Numbered from the stretch's first letter, positions 55,663 through 64,000 are shown. The stretch: 64,000 nucleotides of DNA from Constrictibacter sp. MBR-5 (GCF_040549485.1 NZ_JBEPTK010000014.1:62001-126000), one strand, 5' to 3'. The notes: a model not told the origin generated them from the letters alone. Numbers and translations are program-made.

Positions 55663-56858
55663 TAGCCATCCGCGCGCGTGAGCGAAGCGGTTTTCGGATC
55701 ATAGACATAGCCCGTTATTGTCCCGTCCCTGATCTTCCCGATGACTTCGTCGACCACGAAGAGAGGCACAAGGAACCATTCGCGCGGGACGACCGGCTGC
55801 CCGAAACGATCCTTGATCTCGATGTCGAGGCGGGCTGCGCCGAAGATCCGGTGGATCAGGTTCTCAAGCCGGGTGCGGTTGATGTTGAACAGCTCGTAGG
55901 TGGCGACGACTTCGACATCGGCCATGAGGAAGGTCGGGTCGAGCTTCGCATTGGCGAGGCGGCGCGCAACGTCGCCGCCGGTCACACCGATTTTGTGCAG
56001 CACGTCGCGGTGGGCCGCAACGGCCGGATGATCGGACTTGCTGCGCAGCACATAGACGATGCCGCTGGCCTCGTCCCCTTCCTCATTGTGATCGGCGAAC
56101 AGCGGGCCGGCCGAAGGCTCGACGATCCGCCTTCCGGCCGGGTCCTGTTGCAGCGCTTTTTGAAGCGACCGCATGAGAAGATTGCTCTCGGTTCCGTTGT
56201 CGAAGATCACGCGGAGCCGTGCGTCGATATTGCCGTGCTCGTTGACCGTTGGCTGTTCCATAGTCGCCACATAGGCTTTCTGGCCGCCGAGGATATAGAA
56301 GCGGCCAGGCGCGATCTCGGACTTGCGCTCGAAGCGGCGGGTTTGCCGCAAGCCGGAAATAAGTTCCTTCTGCACCTGCTCGAACAGCGGCCTGAAGGTC
56401 TCGAAATCCTCGCATTTTTGGCGATTGGCGATTTCTTCGGCGGCGCGTTTGTCGGCGGCGGAACGAACATGCCGCAATTCGGTGATGTCGCCGGGTGCGG
56501 CATCATCCACTCCGAGCTGCGCCAGAAGCTCGTCATCATCAATGTCGTCGGGAACGCTAACCGGCGCGGGCTGCGCGCCGGCCAGAAGTCCTTGATGGTC
56601 GAGGGGTTCGATCACGGCGCGACAGTCGGCCAGCTCGCGCAGCCGATCAAGGCGCACGGCATACAGCCGCTCGAAGATGTCGCGGTCCTCGCCGTGTTGC
56701 GGAAGGCAGCCATGCTGCTCGACGAAACGCTGAATCTCCTCGAAGCCGGCGATGACCCGCTCCTCGCGGGGTGTCCGGCTCGACACCTTCTTCGCGTCCG
56801 CCTCGACGCCAAGTTCGGCGAGAAGTGCATCGTCCTCGTCGGTGAAGCCACTAGCCAC
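55659..56858 (-). CDS. GIY-YIG (T5orf172-type) nuclease of restriction-like module
   Basis: 399 residues. N-terminal 130 residues are acidic and helical with a doubled short motif (EDDALLAELGVEAD at 8-21; DDELLAQLGVDDA at 108-120). The middle (about 145-250) has strands RFYILGGQKAYVATM and LRVIFDNGTESNLLMRSL. C-terminal GIY-YIG domain: GIVYVLRS (266-273), HKIGVT (288-293), ARRLANA (Arg300), Glu332 in TRLENLIHRIF and VPREWFLV. The family cuts DNA. Last gene of the minus-strand operon; its start overlaps the helicase end by 8 bases. Probably the DNA-cutting subunit. Confidence 0.87.
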   Translation of the reverse strand: MASGFTDEDDALLAELGVEADAKKVSSRTPREERVIAGFEEIQRFVEQHGCLPQHGEDRDIFERLYAVRLDRLRELADCRAVIEPLDHQGLLAGAQPAPVSVPDDIDDDELLAQLGVDDAAPGDITELRHVRSAADKRAAEEIANRQKCEDFETFRPLFEQVQKELISGLRQTRRFERKSEIAPGRFYILGGQKAYVATMEQPTVNEHGNIDARLRVIFDNGTESNLLMRSLQKALQQDPAGRRIVEPSAGPLFADHNEEGDEASGIVYVLRSKSDHPAVAAHRDVLHKIGVTGGDVARRLANAKLDPTFLMADVEVVATYELFNINRTRLENLIHRIFGAARLDIEIKDRFGQPVVPREWFLVPLFVVDEVIGKIRDGTITGYVYDPKTASLTRADGY

Positions 56859-58929
56859 GCTCTGCCTCCGCCTTCATGCGTTGAAGGAAGGCTACACCCT
56901 CGGCCATGCGCTTTTCCCATGCGTCGGGCGACGTGATCGAGGGGAGCCGACCGCGTTCCTGTTTGAACTTCAAGGCCCGCTTCGCAAGCTCGCGCGCCTC
57001 CTCAATGGTGACGGTGGCGCGCTTGGCCCCGATCACGGCGGCGACCTGCTTCAGGCTCTCCTCGCTCATGGTCTTGGCGAGGATGGCATAGGCTTCGCCG
57101 AAGGGGTTGATGCGGTCGATCAGGTCGATGTCCAGTTCGCGTACGTCCATTGCGAATTTGCGGACGCCCTCAATGAAGGCGGTGTTCGGGCTCTTGTCGC
57201 CGTCCCCCTCGGCTCCCCCAAGAGTAACTTCCTTGGCCTTCTGCGTGAGGTTCAGGGCGGCGACAGCGTGCTGGCGCACGGCCTCCTGGTCCTCCTCGTC
57301 GAGCTCAGGAAACTTGTCCTTGATGATCTTGCCCATGCGAAGCTGGGTCAGCTCTTCCGCCAAGGTCTCGCCACCCGCGTGCTCGCCGTCAAACAGGCCG
57401 CGTGTGATCGTCGTCTTGTCCTGCACGAAAGCGGCGATGACCTCATTCAAGTCCTGTTCGCAGATGCGCTGCGCTTCCTCGCTCCTCGGCGCGACAAGAC
57501 CCTTGATCTCGATCTGGAACTGCCCCGTCTCCTCGTTGAAGCCAACATTGGTCTTGTTGGGATCATAGCCGCCTTCGCCATAATCGAAGCCGGGCGTCGC
57601 CTCGCTTTGCGGGTTTTTGGGCTTGAACTCGAAACGAGGCGCAAGCACCTGCTCCATGAGCAGGCTCGCCGCGATGGCCTTCAGCGTGTCGTTGACCGCC
57701 TCGGTGACGGCTTCCTCGGAAGCGTCCGGCTCGGCGATCAGGTTGGTGAAGCGGGCGCGCGTCTTGCCTGGCGCGTCGCGGGTCGCGCGGCCGATGATCT
57801 GCACGATCTCGGTGAGGCTTGACCGATAGCCGACGGTTAGTGCGTGCTCGCACCAAATCCAGTCGAAGCCTTCCTTCGCCATGCCGAGGGCGATGATGAT
57901 GTCCACATGGTCGCGGTTATTCTTCTGCGCAGGGTCTTTCAGCGCGGCGGATACCCGGTCCCGTTTGGCGGGGTCATCATCAACCAAATCGGCGATCCGA
58001 AGAACGCTGCCGTCGGGCACCTTGACCAGTTGAAAGCCGGTGACAGGGTCGCTGCCCTGCCATTCACCGAGCTCCTCGATGATGTGCTCAACCTCTCTGA
58101 TCTTGTCTTTTGTGCTTTCCCGCGAGTTGACGTTCGGGATGTGAATGATTGTCTTCTCGGCCGGATCGAGCACCTGCAGTATATCGTCGACATAGGCGCC
58201 GGAGTAAAAGAAATACCCCATATCGAGCTGCTTCAGATACTCGTAGCCGTTGAGCTGCTCGTAATAAGTGTAAGTGACGGTATCGAACTTCGACTCGTCC
58301 TGTGGCGCGAGCACAGCCTCGGCATCGCCTCGGAAATACGAACCCGTCATCGCCACGATATGCACGCGGTCACGGGCGATGAACTGGCCGAGATGCAGGC
58401 CGAGCTTGTTGTCTGGGTTGGCGGAGACGTGGTGGAACTCGTCAACGGCGATCAGGCGGTCGTCGAAGGCTTCGACCCCGAACTTGTCCACGGCGAAGCG
58501 GAAGGTGGCATGTGTGCAGACTAACACCTTGTCGTCACTTCGCAGGAACGCCTCGACCGAGTTGACCTTGCCGCCATTGTCGGAACCAGGCGCGTTGCAG
58601 AGATTCCATTTCGGCTCCACCCGCCAGTCGGCCCAGAAACCGAACTTGGTCAGCGGCTCGTCGTTGAAGCTGGCGCCGATCGTCTTCTCGGGCACAACGA
58701 TGATCGCCTGCCGGAGCCCCTGATTGTGAAGCTTGTCGATGGCGATGAACATGAGCGCACGGCTTTTGCCCGAGGCCGGCGGCGACTTGATGAGAAGATA
58801 TTGCTCGCCCCGCTTCTCATAGGCGCGCTCCTGCATCGGTCTCATGCCGAGGGCATTGGCTTTGGTCGAACTGCCATTACGGGCGTAGGTGACGGAGACG
58901 GAGGGGATCGTTTTCTTCTCGTCGGTCAT
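56851..58929 (-). CDS. SF2 DEAD/DEAH-type helicase of restriction-like module
   Basis: 692 residues. Walker A SPPASGKS (49-56), motif II VDEFHH (162-167), motif III MTGSY (194-198), motif V region IALGMAKEGFDW and motif VI QIIGRATR (377-384). The layout resembles restriction-enzyme translocases (type III Res or Hel families). No nuclease motif was found in its C-terminal 300 residues, which end in a helical, charged tail. ATGA overlap with the methyltransferase upstream and 8-base overlap with the GIY-YIG gene point to one complex. Confidence 0.9.
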   Translation of the reverse strand: MTDEKKTIPSVSVTYARNGSSTKANALGMRPMQERAYEKRGEQYLLIKSPPASGKSRALMFIAIDKLHNQGLRQAIIVVPEKTIGASFNDEPLTKFGFWADWRVEPKWNLCNAPGSDNGGKVNSVEAFLRSDDKVLVCTHATFRFAVDKFGVEAFDDRLIAVDEFHHVSANPDNKLGLHLGQFIARDRVHIVAMTGSYFRGDAEAVLAPQDESKFDTVTYTYYEQLNGYEYLKQLDMGYFFYSGAYVDDILQVLDPAEKTIIHIPNVNSRESTKDKIREVEHIIEELGEWQGSDPVTGFQLVKVPDGSVLRIADLVDDDPAKRDRVSAALKDPAQKNNRDHVDIIIALGMAKEGFDWIWCEHALTVGYRSSLTEIVQIIGRATRDAPGKTRARFTNLIAEPDASEEAVTEAVNDTLKAIAASLLMEQVLAPRFEFKPKNPQSEATPGFDYGEGGYDPNKTNVGFNEETGQFQIEIKGLVAPRSEEAQRICEQDLNEVIAAFVQDKTTITRGLFDGEHAGGETLAEELTQLRMGKIIKDKFPELDEEDQEAVRQHAVAALNLTQKAKEVTLGGAEGDGDKSPNTAFIEGVRKFAMDVRELDIDLIDRINPFGEAYAILAKTMSEESLKQVAAVIGAKRATVTIEEARELAKRALKFKQERGRLPSITSPDAWEKRMAEGVAFLQRMKAEAERG

Positions 58930-61706
58930 GCGCGTGCCTCCGCCTTGCGTTTCTTCGCCGCGCCAGGTGAGGCGGCCATCTTGGTGTAAAGCTCGAACAA
59001 CCTTTCTAGCCGCTCGGTGTCGTTGCGGAAGCGACGACCGATATAGATGCGCTCAAGCACTTCGTCGTTGCGCTCGTGGGCCTCGCGCAGATCGGCGGGC
59101 ATCTTCTCCGGGTCGTAAAGGTCGGCAATCGTCGCCGGGAAATGCACCTCGCGCGCCAGCAGGATGTCCTCGGCGCAGCGGGTCAGGTCGGCCTTGTTCT
59201 TCTCGGTGAGCGTCGGAATCGGGAAGGTATTCCAGCCCATTTTATTGGAATAGCGGTAATCCGTCTTGAACTTCCCGCAGACTGTTGCAACCCAGATGAA
59301 GTGCAGACGCGAGTTTAGGATCGCAATGTCCGATATTGGACCGTTTAACTGCGCGAAGGAAAGGTTTGTGATAATCGTGCCTGAGGCTTCCAGGCCTGCC
59401 GGTATGAACTCCCGCTTTTCCGACGTGAGTACAGGCACGAGGCTTACCCTCTCAAGGCCAGTCTGTTTCACTTCCTGAAATCTGTGCGGCCAGTTTGCAC
59501 TCGCCCTAGTTGCGGACTTTGGACTAGCCAATCGCATCTCGCGAACGCTATCCAACCTGCGCTTCAGGCTTTCGTCGCGCTCAGCGACAGCCACGTCGTC
59601 GTCGCCAATCCACAGCGCATATCTGACAATCCCCTTGTTATATTCGTTGGCGCCAAAAACGCGCTTCAAGAACCGCGCCGCCCCAGGGGACTCCGCCAAC
59701 AACTGATTGCGTTCATGGGTAGTGAGCAAGAGGTGACCGCCTTCGACGGGCTTGCCGCCAGCCTCGACTTCCCATCGCCCGCAAGGCGGCGCACTGCGTG
59801 AGTGAACAATGATGTTCGGGCCAGCCACCAAGTATGCATTGATATTCGGAACATGCTGTACGATCGGTTCGCCGTTGTCGGATACAGAAAACAGTTTCCT
59901 GAAGCTGGCCAAATCCCTGGCAATCGCAACGATTACAACCGTGACACCAGCATTATAGCTAGCCAAATTGGCCCACTTGAAACTGGTGTGGGCGAAGGCA
60001 ATCTCATGGCCGGCAGCAAAAATGATTGGCCACAGGATCGGCACCTGCTGGCCTTGGCAAATACTGTTAGTTGAAACGAAGGCGGCGACCGCTTTAGTTT
60101 GTGTCCCGTAGTCAGCGGCCTTCATGAACCATCCGGAAACGTAGTCGAGGGACTTCCAGTTACTGGTGCGATTGCTGAAAATAGACTCTAAGTCGGCCTT
60201 CTGTTCTTCAGACTGAAGAGTGGAACCGAGATAGGGGGGATTGCCGCAGATGTAGGTTTCTCCGCCCTCGTTCTCGAAGTCGATTTGCGCCTGATCGAGC
60301 GGTGTCGAAAACAGGTCATCGCCTTGCAGCTTCACGCCGGTTCCGGTCGGCGGGCATATGGTCAGCCAATCCAGCCGTAGCGCGTTGCCGCAGGTGATCC
60401 AATTCTCGGCGTTCAACGGCAGAAACTCGGCCAACGCCAGCTTCTGGCCGCGATGGAGAACGTCACACTGGAACTCCGCGATGATAAGCGCGAGACGCGC
60501 GATCTCGGCCGGAAAGTCGCGCAGCTCGATTCCGCGAAAATTGGTCAGCGGAATATCGGAGGCACGACCTTCCTCTCCGCGCCGCCGGTTAATCTCGGCC
60601 TCGATTTCCCGCATCTGCTTGTATGCGATGACAAGGAAATTGCCGCTGCCGCAGGCCGGGTCGAATATCCGGATTTTCGCCATGCGGTTGCGCAGGTTGA
60701 GGAGCTTGCGGGGATTGTCGCCCGCTCCTCCCAAATGCGCGCGGAGGTCGTCGAGAAACAGCGGATTGAGCACTTTCAGGATGTTGGGGACGCTGGTGTA
60801 GTGCATCCCCAAGGCACCGCGTTCCTCATCTTCGGCGACGGCCTGAATCATCGAGCCGAAAATGTCCGGGTTGATTTTCGTCCAATCGAGATTGCCGATA
60901 TGTAGAAGGTAGGAACGTGCGATCTTGCTGAAACGCGGCACCTCAAAGTTGCCGGAAAACAGTCCGCCATTGACGTAGGGGAATGGCTTGGCCCAATTTC
61001 GGATATTCGCGGCGTCGTGATCCTCCTTCGGGGTATTCATCGCGCGGAACAGCTCGGCGATCACCTCATGCGTATTGGAGGAATCCCGCTCACTCATCTT
61101 CTCAATGGTGCCGGTGAACGGGTAGTTGCGATGGAAGATGTCGGTGTCCTCCGCGAAAAAGCAGAAGATCAGCCGCGCCATGAAGTGGTTCATGTCGGGG
61201 CGGCGCTCGGCGGTCCCCCATTCGGGATTGTCCTTCAGCAGCTCGACATAGAGCCGGTTCAGGCGGCTGGTGGCGCGGATGTCGAAAGAGCTGTCACGAA
61301 CCTGCTTAACGGTGGTGATGCCGGCAAGGGGCAGGAAAAAGCCGAAATGGTCCGGGAAGTCGGCATAGGCGCAAGAGACCATCTCGCCCGACGTCAAATC
61401 CTCGGCCTCGAACGTGTCGCCATCCGTCGCCAGAACGAATTTGGCCTTGGCACGCGTCGTCGCCGGGCTGGCCTTCAGAGCGGCAAGGGTGTTCGTCACC
61501 TCGCCGGGGGCGGCGACGGCGATATGGATGTTGTTGGTCTGTAGGACGCCGCCGAGGTCCGATTTGTTCGACTCGCCCTTGCGCAGCCGCTTGAGGGTTG
61601 TTTCCTTGTTCCCGAAGGCTTGCAGGAAAGCGAACGGAAACTCCTCGGCGTCGAACGGCTGCTCGGCGAGAGCGGATATGGCTTCCTCAATCTCAACGGC
61701 GTTCAT
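58926..61706 (-). CDS. MmeI-like class I DNA adenine methyltransferase
   Basis: 926 residues. SAM motif I FDPACGSG (348-355) and catalytic motif IV NPPY (489-492) mark an N6-adenine enzyme; GALGMHYTS (298-306) is typical of the type IIG/MmeI group. After it come a target-recognition region (about 620-860) and the C-terminal FPIPTLTEKNKADLTRCAEDIL...ERLERLFELYTKM. The N-terminal 150 residues align in style with MmeI N-domains, but I see no D..ExK nuclease motif, so cutting must come from another protein. Start ATG 61706 overlaps the HigA-like gene; end overlaps the helicase start. Confidence 0.9.
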   Translation of the reverse strand: MNAVEIEEAISALAEQPFDAEEFPFAFLQAFGNKETTLKRLRKGESNKSDLGGVLQTNNIHIAVAAPGEVTNTLAALKASPATTRAKAKFVLATDGDTFEAEDLTSGEMVSCAYADFPDHFGFFLPLAGITTVKQVRDSSFDIRATSRLNRLYVELLKDNPEWGTAERRPDMNHFMARLIFCFFAEDTDIFHRNYPFTGTIEKMSERDSSNTHEVIAELFRAMNTPKEDHDAANIRNWAKPFPYVNGGLFSGNFEVPRFSKIARSYLLHIGNLDWTKINPDIFGSMIQAVAEDEERGALGMHYTSVPNILKVLNPLFLDDLRAHLGGAGDNPRKLLNLRNRMAKIRIFDPACGSGNFLVIAYKQMREIEAEINRRRGEEGRASDIPLTNFRGIELRDFPAEIARLALIIAEFQCDVLHRGQKLALAEFLPLNAENWITCGNALRLDWLTICPPTGTGVKLQGDDLFSTPLDQAQIDFENEGGETYICGNPPYLGSTLQSEEQKADLESIFSNRTSNWKSLDYVSGWFMKAADYGTQTKAVAAFVSTNSICQGQQVPILWPIIFAAGHEIAFAHTSFKWANLASYNAGVTVVIVAIARDLASFRKLFSVSDNGEPIVQHVPNINAYLVAGPNIIVHSRSAPPCGRWEVEAGGKPVEGGHLLLTTHERNQLLAESPGAARFLKRVFGANEYNKGIVRYALWIGDDDVAVAERDESLKRRLDSVREMRLASPKSATRASANWPHRFQEVKQTGLERVSLVPVLTSEKREFIPAGLEASGTIITNLSFAQLNGPISDIAILNSRLHFIWVATVCGKFKTDYRYSNKMGWNTFPIPTLTEKNKADLTRCAEDILLAREVHFPATIADLYDPEKMPADLREAHERNDEVLERIYIGRRFRNDTERLERLFELYTKMAASPGAAKKRKAEARA

Positions 61707-62068
61707 ATTGTCCCCCGCCTTTCCGCAGCCCGCTGCACGTTGGCGCGGAAAGGCTCGACCTTGATCTTGTTGGCCCGACGCATGACCTCGGTCAGCTCAT
61801 AGTCGAGCTGCCGGATCAGCCATTCTCGGGCTGGCGTACCGAACGCCTTTTCCAGGCGGACGGCCATCTCCGGCGAGATACCGGACCGGGCATTCAGCAA
61901 GTTGCTGAGGGTCTGCCGATCGACGCCAAGGATTCGGGCGGCGTCAGTCACGCTCAACCCGTTCTTTTCAATGCAGTCTCGCCGAATGGTCGTTCCCGGG
62001 TGCATCGCCTGTCGAATCGTACCGCCTATCGCTTGTTCGAGCGTATAGTGATAATCGACACTCGACAA
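61703..62068 (-). CDS. HigA/VapI-type XRE antitoxin, no toxin gene
   Basis: 121 residues from TTG 62068 (GAGG about 7 bases upstream). HigA-type helix-turn-helix: HPGTTIRRDCIEKNGLSVTDAARILGVDRQTLSNLLNARSGISPEMAVRLEKAFGTPAREWLIRQLDYEL, the standard HigA antitoxin core. HigB should precede or follow it, but the neighbours are qatD (12 bases upstream) and the methyltransferase (ATGA overlap). It is therefore well placed to be the operon's own transcription controller, like the C protein of restriction systems. It could also be a remnant. Confidence 0.85.
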   Translation of the reverse strand: MSSVDYHYTLEQAIGGTIRQAMHPGTTIRRDCIEKNGLSVTDAARILGVDRQTLSNLLNARSGISPEMAVRLEKAFGTPAREWLIRQLDYELTEVMRRANKIKVEPFRANVQRAAERRGTI

Positions 62069-62080
62069 GGCGCTGCCTCT

Positions 62081-62845
62081 TCATCGTCCCAGGGTGGCAT
62101 CCTTCTTCAGCACCTTCCGCAGGTTCTCAACGATCTTGGTTTGCACGACCGGAGCACTGATCCCCCGGGCGTTCGCGATCTCGTGTAGCGTCGGCCCAAC
62201 ATCCCCTGGACCAATAGGTCTACCTGACCGCTCGACAAACGGACCATCAGTTTCCGTCAAAAGACGATCATCGGGAATCGCACCGAGAACGCGTCGACCG
62301 TTCGGCGAACTCAACATCTTCTCGTTCACCGAGAAGAAGCATCCCATCTCGACACCGCGCCTCACCTCCGCCACCGATCCGGTAAACCAGTGCAGGACGA
62401 CTGTCCCCCGGTCCGCGGGCAGGCACTCTTCGATCAGGTCGAGAACATGCTTCGCAGACCGGACACTGTGCACGCTCAGAACCTTGCCACCCGCGTCCGC
62501 GCACAGGTTGAGGATTCTGCGAAACGTCTGCTTCTGCAGCTCAAACGACCGATAATGGCGCGGTCCGGCATCGAGACCCACTTCGCCTACATATCGCGTC
62601 TCCGAAAGGAGACGCTCGAACAGGTCCAACTCGCCCGCCCTTTCCTCGACGAGCTGTGGATGGAGACCGAGGCCGACGCGGACGAACTCGCTGTGCATCG
62701 CGAGCTGCCGATTGCGAGGGAAAGCTTTAGGCGTCGTCGTCACAGCCAGAGTGGCCGTGCGGAGGGCGTCGCATCTCGCCATCGCCTCTTTCAGATCCGG
62801 GTACAGATCGAGATGACAATGAAAATCAACGAACTCGGGCCGCAT
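62081..62845 (-). CDS. qatD: TatD-family metal-dependent DNase, QatD
   Basis: 254 residues. TatD metal ligands in order: His9 and His11 (DFHCHLD), Glu88 (YVGEVGLDAGP), His126 (LSVHSVRS), His152 (VLHWFTGS) and Asp200 (LTETDGP). Being shorter and more divergent than housekeeping TatD and directly 3' of a QueC-like gene (4-base gap) matches QatD of the four-gene Qat anti-phage system (qatA ATPase, qatB, qatC QueC-like, qatD TatD-like). Probably degrades or processes nucleic acid during defence; the mechanism is not known. Confidence 0.85.
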   Translation of the reverse strand: MRPEFVDFHCHLDLYPDLKEAMARCDALRTATLAVTTTPKAFPRNRQLAMHSEFVRVGLGLHPQLVEERAGELDLFERLLSETRYVGEVGLDAGPRHYRSFELQKQTFRRILNLCADAGGKVLSVHSVRSAKHVLDLIEECLPADRGTVVLHWFTGSVAEVRRGVEMGCFFSVNEKMLSSPNGRRVLGAIPDDRLLTETDGPFVERSGRPIGPGDVGPTLHEIANARGISAPVVQTKIVENLRKVLKKDATLGR

Positions 62846-62849
62846 CGCG

Positions 62850-64000
62850 TCAACTCGGCTTCGCGGTTACGCCGTCCAGCAACTCCGCCACCTCGAGAAC
62901 ACCGCGTCGAAACACGGCGGCATAGGCCCCCACTTCGGACGGTGCATCAGTCAGCGGTCCCGGCTTGTGGACCAAAATGCCGGCCAGCTCTGGTCGCTTC
63001 TCCAGACGCCGAGCCATAAGCTGGAACGACCGGACGTTCTCGCCCTCCGCCTTGTCGGTAAAGAGCGTCTGGGCCGCAAGATCGGGCACGGTATAGAGAG
63101 TGGGATCGGGCACCCCAAGTCCCATCAAGGACGCGCGACGAATGAGGCATGGTACACAGTAGCCGCAATGGCGCGGCGAAAGCTTCTTGTAGCGAGCCTT
63201 CGCCGGCGACGAACAGGACATCGAGTTGCCGACCTCCTTCTTGAGAAAATCTCGGTCCGCACAAGACTTCACCATCTCGCCCTTCGTGCGATGCCGATAC
63301 TCGTTGACGAGCGTGGCCTCGATGCCGATCTCCTGAAGCAACCCGTTCACGCGCGCGATGAAATAGGGATGCGCTGTGCGGGTACTCAACGCCCCAAACC
63401 TGAGCGGATCCAGCGGTACGTTAAGTGCGATCAAACCGTTCTCCGGCACGTTGACCTTGGTCGGCTTTCCGAAGGCCGACGCCGCGAGGGACGCCAAAGC
63501 GAAAAAGAGGAAAGACCGCCCCCTCTGCGTCTCCTCGACCTCGCCCGTGGCTAGATGGTTGTGATCGAAGCCGAGGCGTACACGCATCGACCTGATTTCC
63601 GGACTCGGGAAGCGCCGCTGCAGACGATCCAGCAGGTAGCTCTGGGCCTTCGATGTCTCCGCGTCCCAATAGTGACTTACCAGAAGCGGATGGCGGCCAC
63701 CCTTCAGCAGATCGAGCACACCAATCAGGCTGTCGAGCCCGCCGGAGAACAGGCACACCTCGTCGAGACCGTCCAGCGGAAGCTTTTCAGTCTTCGGGAC
63801 GATCGATGACATCCGTTTCGTTCGCGGCCTAAAGAACAGCCGCCAGCGGTCGCCAGTCAGAAACTTCAGCAGATCTGCGAGCCGACGTGACAAGGCGCTC
63901 CATAGCGCCGGATCGGAGACAGGCACGTACAGGTCGATCTCCCGCGTCCAGCCATCCTGAGCATTAATTGCCCGCGACACCCGGGTATCGCCGGCGTTCA
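62850..64000 (-). CDS. qatC: QueC-like PP-loop protein QatC (5' end outside window)
   Basis: At least 383 residues; the frame is open at the right edge. A GTG at 63980 is in frame, but upstream codons (AGDTR) continue the protein, and Qat QueC proteins are longer, so the start lies beyond 64000. N-terminal QatC-type region DGWTREIDLYVPVSDPALW and LLKFLTGDRWRLFF, then the PP-loop CLFSGGLDSLIGVLDLL and a four-Cys zinc site (CSS..., CGYCVPC) as in QueC. QueC makes 7-cyano-7-deazaguanine; QatC is thought to use related chemistry in defence. First visible gene of the operon. Confidence 0.87.
   Translation of the reverse strand, partial: NAGDTRVSRAINAQDGWTREIDLYVPVSDPALWSALSRRLADLLKFLTGDRWRLFFRPRTKRMSSIVPKTEKLPLDGLDEVCLFSGGLDSLIGVLDLLKGGRHPLLVSHYWDAETSKAQSYLLDRLQRRFPSPEIRSMRVRLGFDHNHLATGEVEETQRGRSFLFFALASLAASAFGKPTKVNVPENGLIALNVPLDPLRFGALSTRTAHPYFIARVNGLLQEIGIEATLVNEYRHRTKGEMVKSCADRDFLKKEVGNSMSCSSPAKARYKKLSPRHCGYCVPCLIRRASLMGLGVPDPTLYTVPDLAAQTLFTDKAEGENVRSFQLMARRLEKRPELAGILVHKPGPLTDAPSEVGAYAAVFRRGVLEVAELLDGVTAKPS

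Larger units (their letters stand above)
53802..64000. mobile_element. Left part of an integrative genomic island carrying defence genes
   Basis: The segment starts at the disrupted radC, opens with a P4-type tyrosine integrase, is clearly poorer in G+C than the preceding 53 kb, and carries only accessory genes: SNase-like protein, GIY-YIG nuclease, helicase, methyltransferase, HigA-like antitoxin, QatD and QatC. No transfer or phage structural genes are visible, so it may be a mobilisable or phage-satellite-like element. Its right end lies beyond the window. Confidence 0.85.

Noticed and set aside
62850-63980. Housekeeping queuosine gene queC
   Set aside because: The protein has a long N-terminal extension absent from QueC, and it is followed directly by a TatD-like gene, the Qat arrangement; no queD or queE is present.
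53802-64000. Prophage interpretation of the right-hand island
   Set aside because: Only the integrase is phage-like; no capsid, tail, terminase or lysis genes are visible. The unseen right part could still change this.

Overview
The window is GC-rich DNA from a Gram-negative bacterium, most likely an alphaproteobacterium of Rhodospirillales type. The evidence is a complete system I cytochrome c maturation set (ccmABCDGHI plus ccmEF), SecB, a PAS_5-type protein, TTT (tctCBA) and NitT/TauT-type uptake systems, and many catabolic enzymes. No rRNA, tRNA, CRISPR array or replication origin was seen. About 84% of the window (1-53.8 kb) looks like ordinary chromosome; from about 53.8 kb to the right edge lies the left part of an integrated genomic island with visibly lower GC.

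Layout. 1-1.4 kb: ccmF (partial) and ccmE on the minus strand. 1.6-15.6 kb: scattered metabolic genes, namely an MBL-fold protein, a GNAT, a PAS protein, an amidohydrolase, a CaiB-type CoA-transferase divergent from a three-gene ABC importer, an antitoxin-like orphan, a COG0523 GTPase, NfeD plus an SPFH protein, a VapBC-type pair and an acyl-CoA dehydrogenase. 15.7-20.3 kb: ccmA-B-C-D-G-H-I in one tightly overlapping operon. 20.3-23.7 kb (minus): cofD and cofE, an F420-dependent NADP reductase-like gene and an isocitrate-lyase-family gene, a small coenzyme F420 cluster. 24.9-28.0 kb: a tripartite tricarboxylate transporter with TctB split into two overlapping ORFs. 28-41 kb: PhoD-like phosphatase, AlkA divergent from a haloalkane dehalogenase, a Tat-exported beta-helix protein, cysE, secB, an SDR, an acyl-CoA synthetase, paired half-size chromate transporters, an MFS carrier, CutA and a TauE/SafE protein. 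41-51 kb: a peptide-type ABC transporter operon that also carries a GatC-like small protein, an amidase and an asparaginase, divergent from a 1204-residue oxoprolinase (HyuA-HyuB fusion). 51-53.8 kb: a REPIN-like inverted repeat, an XRE/MmyB-type regulator, methionine aminopeptidase and radC.

The island begins inside radC, which is cut right after its HNHP motif. Next come a tyrosine integrase (+) and a translationally coupled secreted SNase-like protein. Convergent to these is a minus-strand operon that enters from the right edge: qatC (partial), qatD, a HigA-like antitoxin without toxin, a large MmeI-like adenine methyltransferase, an SF2 helicase and a GIY-YIG (T5orf172) nuclease. All junctions from qatC onward are overlaps or gaps of no more than 12 bases. 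I read this as a compound anti-phage locus in which a Qat system (qatA and qatB expected just beyond the edge) and a restriction-like module share one transcript. It is the most interesting part of the window.

A second, unexpected pattern is a set of perfect or near-perfect 12-18 bp tandem duplications at gene ends. Three of them copy the stop codon of an unrelated gene.
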